Source: Spirosoma profusum
GTDB taxonomy: Bacteria > Bacteroidota > Bacteroidia > Cytophagales > Spirosomataceae
Length of the DNA: 64,000 nt
NCBI RefSeq assembly: GCF_014699005.1
Contig: NZ_JACWZY010000011.1
Coordinates: 124,001-188,000, forward strand
Direction: 5' to 3'
The notes beneath the pieces were generated by a model. It worked only from the letters and a program-made list of their open reading frames with translations. It ran no database searches and was not told the origin of the DNA. A program made the position numbers and the translations under genes. This document shows, in pieces, positions 25,441 through 34,100 of the stretch. Position 1 is the first letter of the stretch. Each line of letters begins with the position of its first letter.

Positions 25441-27210
25441 ATGAAAAAACTCTTTAAACTATATCTGCTGCTGGGTCTAACGATTTTTGCAGCCGCCTGT
25501 ACCGAAGATTTGCTCGATCAGGTACCTACGACGCAGCTTTCGTCGGATTTATTCTGGAAAACGACCGACGATGCCCTTTTTGCCGTCAACGGCGTGTACG
25601 ACGCAAACCGAACTACGTTCGACCGGGATTACTATTTCGATGGGGCTGGCGAATTTGTTCACACACGCGGCACCAGCAACAACCAGGGCACGTTTAACCC
25701 CGGACCGATTGGGTCTGCTACCGGCCCATTCATCGGAGCAAACGGAACACCGGCCAACACCGGCACCTTCAGTTTTCTGTGGGCCGACTGTTTCCGGACC
25801 ATCAACCGGGCCAATTACGTGCTGGAAAACATCGGTACGCTACGTGCCACTGCGAAAGCCCCCGCCGACGTAGCACTGATGAACCGGCTTGTTGGTGAGG
25901 TTCGTTTTTTGCGCGCGCTCAACTACTTCCGACTCATCGACTTATGGGGCGACGTACCGTTTTTCAACAAAAAGCTGGAAGGAAATCCGGAAGCCTACAC
26001 GTTGTCGCGGACACCCCGTGCAGTCGTGAAAGATTCGATTCTGGCTGATTTGAGTTATGCGGCCAACGTATTACCCGAAACCTACACGGGCGACAACCTC
26101 GGTCGGGCTTCGAAACTGGCAGCCTGGGCGTTTAGCGGCAAAGTGAATCTATATTGGGCCTGCTGGATGAAAACGGCCGGTAATGGTGCTGATGCTCAGA
26201 AACATTACACAGCCGCAGCCGCCGATTTCAAGAAGATTATCGACAAAAACATTCCACTTTTCCGTGGTGGCGAACCCGGCCCGGCCGACAACCCGAACTA
26301 CTGGCACCTGTTCCAGTATTTCAACGAATACGACCCCGAAATCCTCTTCTCAGTTCAGTTTGGCGGGCCGTTACTGAGTCAGGGCGAGGAACTCATGCGC
26401 GACTTTGGCACACGTAACACGGGCAACGCGCAATGCTGGGTAGCCCCAACGTATCGCCTGGCAAATCGGTATCAACTGCTGAGCACCGGCGATTTTGCAA
26501 CCCCGCTCGTTTTATCTCGCACCACGACTCTGGTTAACAGTGCTACAAACCCAAGATCCTACGTCGGTCGAGATTACCGGATGCGGGCCACCATGCTTTG
26601 GGATGAGCAAAAAATGCTACGTCTCTCGACTGATGGCCTGACCGTTCAGGATAGCATTCCGTACCGGTTCGGCAGCCGCGATGGTGTTACGTATATCAAT
26701 TACGATGGCGCACCAGCGGGCTATATTTTCCGGAAATGGGTACGGCAAACGGGTGGCATTGGACGTAGCGACGGGCCGCAGGACATTTACATGATGCGCC
26801 TGCCCGACGTCTGGCTGATGTATGCTGAAGCGGTTAACGAAGTGAATGGGGGCCCTACAGCCGAATTATTTACCCTGCTCAACCGCATCCGTCGTCGGGG
26901 TAATTTACCCGCGCTGGTGAACACTAAGTTTTCGACGAAAGCCGATTTTTTCAAAGCCATTGAACAAGAACGGATAGTAGAGCTGGTTGGCGAAGGGCAT
27001 CGTTTCTTCGACATCCGGCGGTGGCACAAAGCGGAAGAAATCTGGCCCGCACCTGGGGGCCAGGTTCTTTACGACTCGCAGGGCACCCGCATCCGCGACG
27101 AATTTGTAAACGCTCCTGATCGGAATTACCAGCGTTATTACATCTTCCAGATTCCAACCAGCGAAATCGAAGTAAACGCGAAAATCGTTCAGAATGAACC
27201 CTGGTTATAA
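25441..27210 (+). CDS. RagB/SusD family nutrient uptake outer membrane lipoprotein
   Basis: A 589-residue outer-membrane lipoprotein. The lipobox is IFAAAC, with the lipidated Cys at about residue 20. The SusD family hallmarks are DLLDQVPTTQLSSDLFWKTTDDALFAVNGVYD at the N-terminus, EVRFLRALNYFRLIDLWGDVPFF, and the C-terminal VELVGEGHRFFDIRRWHKAEEIW. SusD binds glycan at the cell surface and caps the SusC channel. It overlaps the weak upstream start of the next gene by 17 bases, but the better start of that gene is after its stop. Specificity for uronic acids is inferred from neighbours only. Confidence 0.97.
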   Translation: MKKLFKLYLLLGLTIFAAACTEDLLDQVPTTQLSSDLFWKTTDDALFAVNGVYDANRTTFDRDYYFDGAGEFVHTRGTSNNQGTFNPGPIGSATGPFIGANGTPANTGTFSFLWADCFRTINRANYVLENIGTLRATAKAPADVALMNRLVGEVRFLRALNYFRLIDLWGDVPFFNKKLEGNPEAYTLSRTPRAVVKDSILADLSYAANVLPETYTGDNLGRASKLAAWAFSGKVNLYWACWMKTAGNGADAQKHYTAAAADFKKIIDKNIPLFRGGEPGPADNPNYWHLFQYFNEYDPEILFSVQFGGPLLSQGEELMRDFGTRNTGNAQCWVAPTYRLANRYQLLSTGDFATPLVLSRTTTLVNSATNPRSYVGRDYRMRATMLWDEQKMLRLSTDGLTVQDSIPYRFGSRDGVTYINYDGAPAGYIFRKWVRQTGGIGRSDGPQDIYMMRLPDVWLMYAEAVNEVNGGPTAELFTLLNRIRRRGNLPALVNTKFSTKADFFKAIEQERIVELVGEGHRFFDIRRWHKAEEIWPAPGGQVLYDSQGTRIRDEFVNAPDRNYQRYYIFQIPTSEIEVNAKIVQNEPWL

Positions 27211-27229
27211 GCAGGAAATGACTAAAACT

Positions 27230-27625
27230 ATGAAATCCTCAATCCTCCATAAATTTTTCGGGTTACTGACTTTAGTGGCCCTGCTGTCGTGCAGCAAAGA
27301 CCCGATTGACGAAAACGGTTTGCTGATTACGGGCCGGTCGCAATGCTTCATGACGTTTTTCGATCTGCTCGGTTCTGACCACCGCACGGTATTAGTGAGC
27401 GGTCAGACGGTAATCGATACCACCGCCATGACTGTTACGGCTGTAGCCCGGTATGGCACTAATATGCTGCGGCTGAAACCTTATTGCAGTGTCGTAACGG
27501 ATGCAATTGTCGAACCAACTATGGGCATCTGGACGGATTATAGCCAGCCCCAGAAATACACCGTTGTATCGGGAAATCGGCTGGTTCGTAAAACGTACAC
27601 TGTCACCGTAACCGTTCAGAAATAA
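27230..27625 (+). CDS. Lipoprotein with DUF5018-like beta domain
   Basis: A 131-residue lipoprotein directly behind SusD. The ATG at 27230 gives MKSSILHKFFGLLTLVALLSCSKD, with the lipobox LLSC; ATGs at 27194 and 27218 are alternatives. The mature part is a short beta-sandwich ending KYTVVSGNRLVRKTYTVTVTVQK, as in DUF5018-type modules of PUL lipoproteins. It contains two or three further cysteines. Its place (third gene of the SusC operon) and size suggest a surface glycan-binding helper, like SusE/F, but no binding site can be read. Confidence 0.7.
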   Translation: MKSSILHKFFGLLTLVALLSCSKDPIDENGLLITGRSQCFMTFFDLLGSDHRTVLVSGQTVIDTTAMTVTAVARYGTNMLRLKPYCSVVTDAIVEPTMGIWTDYSQPQKYTVVSGNRLVRKTYTVTVTVQK

Positions 27626-27643
27626 TCCCCTAACCTGTTCACT

Positions 27644-28639
27644 ATGAAAACGATAACACGTAGCGTTCTGCCGGTTTTTGGGCTTATTTTTCTGACGCTG
27701 AGCTGCAAAACCAAAGACGTAGCACCTGAAGCACTTCGAAATGATTTGCTAAAGAAAACGACCGGCCCCGCCGTAGTTGGTGACCGAATCGAGTTTGCCT
27801 ATGCCATCGGCACTACCGAAGGTGACCTGAAAAATGTTAAGGCGGAAGCATCCATCGTTGGCGGAACCGGCACCGGATTTACCCGTTTTTCCTGGTTTAC
27901 CAACCGCAACACGGGTGTCGATCAGCCGGTTCAAACGGCCGCCGATACCATCACGAATGGAGCCACGTCAACGGCCAATATTATCGACGTAGCAACCAAC
28001 AAAGCGGTAACGCTACGTTATTATTACTACCCCACTGAGGAAGCTAAAGGTAAAGACGTTACGTTCCGATTCAGCGGAACGTCCTCAACGGGTAAAGAAG
28101 TTAGCTTTCAGTCGCCTGCTTATCGAGTTAGCCGCATGGACATGAAACGGTCGCTGGCGCTGGTCGATGGGGCAAAAGCGTACGTATCGATTGCCGACAT
28201 GGCCGTGTACACGAAAGCGGAGGTCGAGCAGAACAATCTGGCGAACAAAATCGACTTTATTTACATCTACCGGGCTACTCTCGGCACTGGCAATTTCGCT
28301 TTCGGACACGCGCTGGTGGCCCCTTCCAACGCTGATTATCTGAAAGACGTAACACTGCCAACCGGGCTGGCAAAACCGCGCACGCTCATCGACAAGCGCG
28401 TGGATGTGAAAGATGCGCAACTACGTAACACCACCGGTTTCGACGTTTATATTGACGACATCGACCTGCAACAAACCACCTTCCCCAATGCCGCCGATTT
28501 TGCCTACGGACTCACCGCCGATCAGGGCGCGTTTGTCAAAACAGCGGATGGTGCGTATGCGGCTTATGTCTACGTCAATTCAGTGAATAATACAGCTAAA
28601 TCAATGACGATCAGCATTAAGCGATTGAAGTTAAATTGA
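27644..28639 (+). CDS. PUL-associated lipoprotein (DUF4466-like)
   Basis: A 331-residue lipoprotein with lipobox LTLSC at about residues 17-21. The body is a two-part beta protein: AYAIGTTEGDLKNVKAEASIVGGTGTGF near residue 60 and a second half with IDFIYIYRATLGTGNFAFGHALVAPSNADYL and KRVDVKDAQLRN. I think this is the DUF4466 family found in Bacteroidota PULs, based on memory of those motifs. It is 19 bases after the previous gene and closes the SusC operon before a 50-bp perfect inverted repeat. Likely surface-exposed; role in glycan capture is inferred. Confidence 0.65.
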   Translation: MKTITRSVLPVFGLIFLTLSCKTKDVAPEALRNDLLKKTTGPAVVGDRIEFAYAIGTTEGDLKNVKAEASIVGGTGTGFTRFSWFTNRNTGVDQPVQTAADTITNGATSTANIIDVATNKAVTLRYYYYPTEEAKGKDVTFRFSGTSSTGKEVSFQSPAYRVSRMDMKRSLALVDGAKAYVSIADMAVYTKAEVEQNNLANKIDFIYIYRATLGTGNFAFGHALVAPSNADYLKDVTLPTGLAKPRTLIDKRVDVKDAQLRNTTGFDVYIDDIDLQQTTFPNAADFAYGLTADQGAFVKTADGAYAAYVYVNSVNNTAKSMTISIKRLKLN

Positions 28640-28668
28640 TTTTTGACTTACAGAAAAAGTAAGTTAAC

Positions 28669-28780
28669 GTATTGCTGGCGCTTAGGGCTTCGACAGGCTC
28701 AGCCTGACAGGTAACTTGATTTAATGGATTCAAGTTACCTGTCAGGCTGAGCCTGTCGAAGCCCTAAGCGCCAGCAATAC
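28669..28780. repeat. Perfect 50-bp inverted repeat with CGACAGGCTCAGCCTG core, copy 2
   Basis: Left arm 28669-28718 and right arm 28731-28780 are exact reverse complements over all 50 bases, around a 12-base loop. The core CGACAGGCTCAGCCTGACA also occurs in the repeat at 12254-12370. The outer part (GTATTGCTGGCGCTTAGGG) and the inner part (GGTAACTTG) differ from that copy yet pair perfectly here. It separates the SusC operon from the PL8 gene. Confidence 0.95.
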
Positions 28781-28842
28781 ACTGTAGATCAATGAATTAA
28801 TTACTACATAAATATAACTCACGTTAAGCTGAGCAACTTCAA

Positions 28843-31029
28843 ATGAGTAAACAGTCCATTTACAGACTCATAGCATTGCTATTGATTGGTATTAATACGT
28901 TGGCCCAATCGACGAATACCAGTAGTCAAGCCTTGAACGATGTTAAAATCATCAAAGAGCGGATTGTGGCCGACCTAATGGCTACAAAAATCAGTGATAG
29001 TCAGGTGGAAAGTATTCTCGCTAGGATGAATAATGACGGCAGTTTCCAGGGTATAAACTACGAAGACCTCAGCCGAACAGCCGGTTTTCCACACGGTAGG
29101 CATACGCAGGATCTAGTTTATCTGGCCAAAGCGTACAAAAGCAAATCGTCGAAATATTACCAGAACAAACAGCTCAAGGAACGTATCATCAGCGGTCTTG
29201 ACTTTTGGGTGAAGCATGATTTTGTGGGCGACAACTGGCATGATAACCAGATTACAACCCCCACTAATCTGGGAAATCTGATGCTGATCATCGGAGAGGA
29301 ACTTCCCAAAGAACTAGTCACAAAAGCGCAGCCGATGATCGGTCGGGCCAACATGAACGCGTCGGGCGCTCGACCAAGTGGAGACCGGATTGTAATTGCC
29401 GGGATTTTGGCCAAAAACCTGCTTTTTATGGGTGATTATCAAGAGTTTGATAAAATCATCCAAATCATCGAAGGCGAAATGAAATTCGCGACGGGCGAGC
29501 GAGGGTTACAGCACGATTATAGTTTTCACCATCGGGTAGACCGGGTCAATAATACGTCCTCGTATGGCTACGGGAAATTCGCCAATGCTTACGGCGACTG
29601 GTCGTACTACGTAGCAGGTACTACGTATGCATTCTCGAAAGAGAAAATAAATCAACTGGTTGATTATTACCTGGATGGCATCTATAAACAAATGGTTTAT
29701 GGCATTTACGAAGATATTAGTGTCAAGAACCGAAGCATCTCTGGAAAGTCTACGTTTCACCCGCAAAGCACACTTGAAATAGAGCGAGTATTAGTTAGTA
29801 CAGACTATAGAAAAGCAGAACTGGAAGAAATCATCCGGCTACGTAAAGGCGAAAGTAAGCCCTCAGCCTCCTTCGCTAAATTCTTTTGGCAAAGCGAACA
29901 TTTCGTCGTCCAACGACCTCAGTTTTACACAACGGTACGTATGTTTTCGACGCGAAATCGAAACATGGAAGAACCTTATAACGGACCGGGCAAAACCACG
30001 CATCACCGCGCCGACGGCACCAATTACCTAATGCTCAAAGGTGATGAGTATCACAATATCTGGCCTGTATACAACTGGCAAAAAATTTCGGGGACAACCA
30101 TTGTACAGAAGCCCCAGCTACCCGGCCCCAATGAAATCCAGAAAGCTGGATTAACCGATTTTGTGGGAGCAGTTACCGACGGTTTATACGGTGCCGTAGT
30201 CTTTGACTTTAAAAGCCCACACGATCCGCTGGAAGCCAAAAAATCATGGTTTTTTTTCGATAACGAGTACGTTTGTCTGGGCACTGCGATTAAATCAAAT
30301 TCTGATTTACCTGTATTCACGACCGTCAATCAGGTTTTAATGCATGGCGATGTACGCATGATGCAGGATGGTGCGCAGAAAAGCGTTCCAAAAGGCAGCC
30401 GAACCCTCGACAAGGTGAAATGGGTGTACCACGATAGAATAGGCTATATCTTCCCCCAACCAACCACCATCAACGTATCCAATCAGGCCGAAACGGGGCG
30501 CTGGTCGGATATTACAGATCAAAAAAACATTAGTAATGAACTAGTTAGCGAAGACGTCTTCTCGCTGTGGTTCAACCACGGCAACAAACCAAATGGGGCT
30601 TCTTATCAGTGTATTGTCGTACCTGCCGTGACAGAACAGCAAGTGGCTGAGACTGCTGCCACCAACCGTTCCATCGACATTCTTTCCAATACGCCTGACC
30701 TACAGGTAGTCAGGCACAACCAGTTGGGGATTATTCAGTTAGCCTTTTACAAAGCAGGAGCCATAAACGTAGAGAAAGGCATAGCCGTAAGCCTGGACAG
30801 CCCAGGCATGGCCATGCTGAAAATGAACGAAGGGCGACTAAGCGAGTTAACCTTGTCCGATCCCTCCAGAAAGTTGAGCCAAATTTCATTTTCGGTGACT
30901 GGTAAATACAAGGCGAAGGGTGAGAATTACCGTACTGAAGTCGATGAAATTAAAAATAGTACGCTCTGTATTGTTGATCTACCTCAGGGCGTCTATGCCG
31001 GGAAAAGCGTTACTATAAAGGTTGAATAG
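28843..31029 (+). CDS. Polysaccharide lyase family 8 (chondroitin AC / hyaluronate / alginate lyase-like)
   Basis: A 728-residue secreted lyase. The signal peptide is MSKQSIYRLIALLLIGINTLAQ. The N-terminal alpha/alpha toroid (about 30-350) has the PL8 layout: NWHDNQITTPTNLGN (catalytic Asn region, 131-145), HDYSFHHR (catalytic His, 224-231), YGYGKF (catalytic Tyr, 241-246), and NRSISGKS (296-303). The C-terminal beta domains carry NMEEPYNGPGKTTHHRADGTNYL. PL8 enzymes depolymerise hyaluronan, chondroitin, xanthan or alginate. In the chondroitin lyases the last motif usually reads R-x-I-S-R; here the second Arg position is Gly, so specificity may differ. GH88 at 19406 would process its unsaturated products. 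Confidence 0.9.
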   Translation: MSKQSIYRLIALLLIGINTLAQSTNTSSQALNDVKIIKERIVADLMATKISDSQVESILARMNNDGSFQGINYEDLSRTAGFPHGRHTQDLVYLAKAYKSKSSKYYQNKQLKERIISGLDFWVKHDFVGDNWHDNQITTPTNLGNLMLIIGEELPKELVTKAQPMIGRANMNASGARPSGDRIVIAGILAKNLLFMGDYQEFDKIIQIIEGEMKFATGERGLQHDYSFHHRVDRVNNTSSYGYGKFANAYGDWSYYVAGTTYAFSKEKINQLVDYYLDGIYKQMVYGIYEDISVKNRSISGKSTFHPQSTLEIERVLVSTDYRKAELEEIIRLRKGESKPSASFAKFFWQSEHFVVQRPQFYTTVRMFSTRNRNMEEPYNGPGKTTHHRADGTNYLMLKGDEYHNIWPVYNWQKISGTTIVQKPQLPGPNEIQKAGLTDFVGAVTDGLYGAVVFDFKSPHDPLEAKKSWFFFDNEYVCLGTAIKSNSDLPVFTTVNQVLMHGDVRMMQDGAQKSVPKGSRTLDKVKWVYHDRIGYIFPQPTTINVSNQAETGRWSDITDQKNISNELVSEDVFSLWFNHGNKPNGASYQCIVVPAVTEQQVAETAATNRSIDILSNTPDLQVVRHNQLGIIQLAFYKAGAINVEKGIAVSLDSPGMAMLKMNEGRLSELTLSDPSRKLSQISFSVTGKYKAKGENYRTEVDEIKNSTLCIVDLPQGVYAGKSVTIKVE

Positions 31030-31067
31030 ATTACCTGTGTACTATTTCAACATGACAAAAAATGCAC

Positions 31068-31116
31068 TTGCCTAAAACCTTACATAGGTAATGCACCTAT
31101 GTAAAGTTTTAGGCAA
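31068..31116. repeat. Inverted repeat after the PL8 gene
   Basis: A 22-bp stem pairs 31068-31089 (TTGCCTAAAACCTTACATAG and on) with 31095-31116, with one mismatch and a 5-base loop. It lies 39 bases after the PL8 stop codon. No T-tract follows; a proper terminator comes just after it. Confidence 0.8.
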
Positions 31117-31143
31117 TTACAATATTCTACTTTTTCATGAATT

Positions 31144-31192
31144 AAAAAGCCGCCCTAGACACTTTACAGTATCTAGGGCGGCAGTCGTTTTT
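31144..31192. terminator. Bidirectional intrinsic terminator between PL8 and the giant adhesin
   Basis: An 11-bp perfect stem GCCGCCCTAGA (31149-31159) / TCTAGGGCGGC (31172-31182) with a 12-base loop has AAAAA on its left and a T-rich run (CGTTTTTACC) on its right. It can therefore terminate transcripts from both sides, matching the convergent gene arrangement. Confidence 0.85.
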
Positions 31193-31199
31193 ACCAACT

Positions 31200-34100
31200 T
31201 TATCGCCGTAATAGCTTAACTACTTTGTTTTTCTGCGGAGTACTGACCTTCAGGAAATAGATTCCTCCGTCACTCGGTACCGGCATCTGCACCGTCTCTG
31301 TTTCACGAGCCGATTCAACCAACTGTTGTGTCACGGGATTTCCCTGCGTAGTAACCAGTTGGAGCTGCAAACGTTCTCCTGTAGCTCCTCGTATTTCTAC
31401 CTCAATAGTTGGGCCTTCCACTGGGTTGCCCAGCACCCGAACGTCTAAGCTTTTACCCGCTTCTGCTACACCCTGCCGGGTCGGAGCGTTACAGGCGGCC
31501 AGCCAGTTGTAATCGTAACTTGCCTGAGCACCAGCCTGTTGAGCACGTAGTCGGAGCACCGGATTATCCGTGTATATCGTCAGCGAGTAAGGACCTGAAG
31601 CAGTGGTAGGCAACAGTTCATTGACGACCGAGAAACTGATCGGGCTACCATCTACTCCGCTGTATTGTGGAGTGAACGTTACCGCACGCTGACCACCATT
31701 CACACTCACGCAACTCACTGTTTGCACACCGGTGATAGCAAAGCCACTAGGCGTACCGGCCGGGTTCACCGTCAACAGGAACGTAGCACTCACATTCATT
31801 CCGCCGGGATCGGTAGCCGTTACCGTTACCGTACTTACACCAGGTTGAGTAGGCACGCCACCAATCTGATTCGGCTGACTGAAATTCATTCCTGCTGGTA
31901 AGCCGCTTACACTCAGCACCAGGCTCTGGGGCGTCTCGTTATCGGTGAAAGTAAGCTGTGGAATCGTGTAGCCAAAGCCCTGACCTACTACGGCCACCTG
32001 ATTGGTCAAAGGTTGATTGACCCTAGGCGATGTATTGGGCATGGGGTTACCACAGGTCGCCAGCCAGTTGTAGCTATAACTCACTTCACCGGGAGTACCC
32101 TGCTGACTAGCCTTCAGGACAATTACCGGATTGTCATTATAGAGCTGCAAGGAGTACGGTCCCGCATCGGTGGTGGGAGCCAGCTCGTTAACCACCGAGA
32201 AGCTGATCGGCTGCCCGTTGAGTCCGCTGTACTGCGGAGTGAAACTGATCGCGTAGCGGTTAGACGAAATCTGGTTACAGTTTATCGGACTCACCCCTAC
32301 GATAGCGAAGCTAGTCCCACTGGGTACGGGTTGTACCGTCAGGTTGAAGCTGGTGCTGGCATTTAGCCCTCCCGGATCAGTAGCCGTCAGGGTAATCGCC
32401 GTCGTACCCGTTACAGCAGGTGTACCTGAAATCACGCCCCCTGATAAAGTTAATCCCATAGGTAGGACGCTGCTGGTCAGCGCGAGCCCGTTGGGTGTCT
32501 GTGCATCGGTGAACACTTGGCTCACGTTCAAGCTAAAGGGCTGGCCCTGAGTAGCCACCTGATTTGCTACAGGGTTGGCCACCGTAGGAGGTGTATTAAC
32601 CGAAGAAGGCTGCACCACCGTTAGCTGGAAGCTCGTGCTCACTGTCAGTCCGCCTGGGTCGGTAGCCGTCACACTTACGGAGCTAACACCCGTTGCAGTA
32701 GGAACGCCCCCAATCTGGTTAGGCTGAGTAAAGTTTAAGCCCGCCGGTAGCCCAGTCACACTTAATACCAGACTATTCGGTGTCTCATTATCCGTGAAGG
32801 TCAACTGGGGAATGGTGTAGCCAAAAGCCTCACCTACCTTAGCCGTCTGATTGGCCAGCGGTTGGTTCACCCGTGGGGCCGTGTTAGGCTGAGCACCGCT
32901 GCAAGCCGCTAACCAGTTGTAGGTGAAGGATGCTTCGCCAGGTGTTCCTGTCTGCTGCGCTTTCAGGACAATGACCGAATTATCCGTGTAGAGTTGCAGC
33001 GTGTAAGGGCCCGGTGCCGTAGTAGGGAACAACTCGTTGAGTACTGAGAAGCTTACGGGTTGGCCGTTAAGTCCTGCATACTGCGGAGTGAAACTGATGA
33101 CGTAACGGTTGGCCGCTATCTGCTGACAGTTGTTGGTTGTCACCGACGTAATGGCAAAAGGACCAGACGGTGCAATGGTTTGGTCAACCGTAACGGAGGC
33201 AACTCCCTGACAGCTGCCGGTAGTACCCGTCACCGAATATACCCCCGGCGTATTGACTACGATGGTAGGCGTATTAGCGCTGTTGTTCCACAGGTAAGTA
33301 GTGGCTCCACTGGCTGTTAACGTAGCACTCTGCCCTTGAGCAATAGTCAACGAAGGCGTAGCTGTTATGCTAACTGATGGCAGTGAGTTATCCTGATTCA
33401 CCTGAACAGAAGCAACAGCCTTACAGCCATTGGCGGCTGTTGCAGTCACTGAGAAGTTACCTGACGAATTAACAGTAGCGGTGTTTCCCGAAGGCCCTCC
33501 TTGCTGAACAGCACTTGCACTGAAAACGTAGCTGGTAAAGCCCGGTGTAGCTGTGAGTGTGACGCTGGTCTGTGCACAGCTCAACGTACCACTGGAAGTC
33601 AACGTAACCGTTGGCAAAGCCGTATCCGACTGAACCGTAGTGGTCTGAACAACTGAGCAACCGTTAGCACTAGTAGCCGTTACCGAATACGTACCCCCCA
33701 CATTGACCACCGCTTGATTACCTGATTGGCTCACCACACCCGGACCACTGAACACATACGTAGTACCGCCACCGGCCGTCAACGTAACGCTGGACTGGTT
33801 GCAGCTCAACGTACCACTGGAAGTCAGCGTTATGGTGGGAACTGACGTATTCGACTGAACCGTAGTGGTCTGAACCGCTGAACAACTGTTAGCACTGGTA
33901 GCCGTCACCGAATACGTACCACCTGCATTGACCACCGCTTGATTACCTGATTGGCTCACCACACCCGGACCACTGAACACATACGTAGCACCGCCACCGG
34001 CCGTCAACGTAACGCTGGACTGGTTGCAGCTCAACGTACCACTGGAAGTCAAGGTCACCGTGGGCGCCGACGTATTGGACTCCACCAAAGTAGTCTGGGT

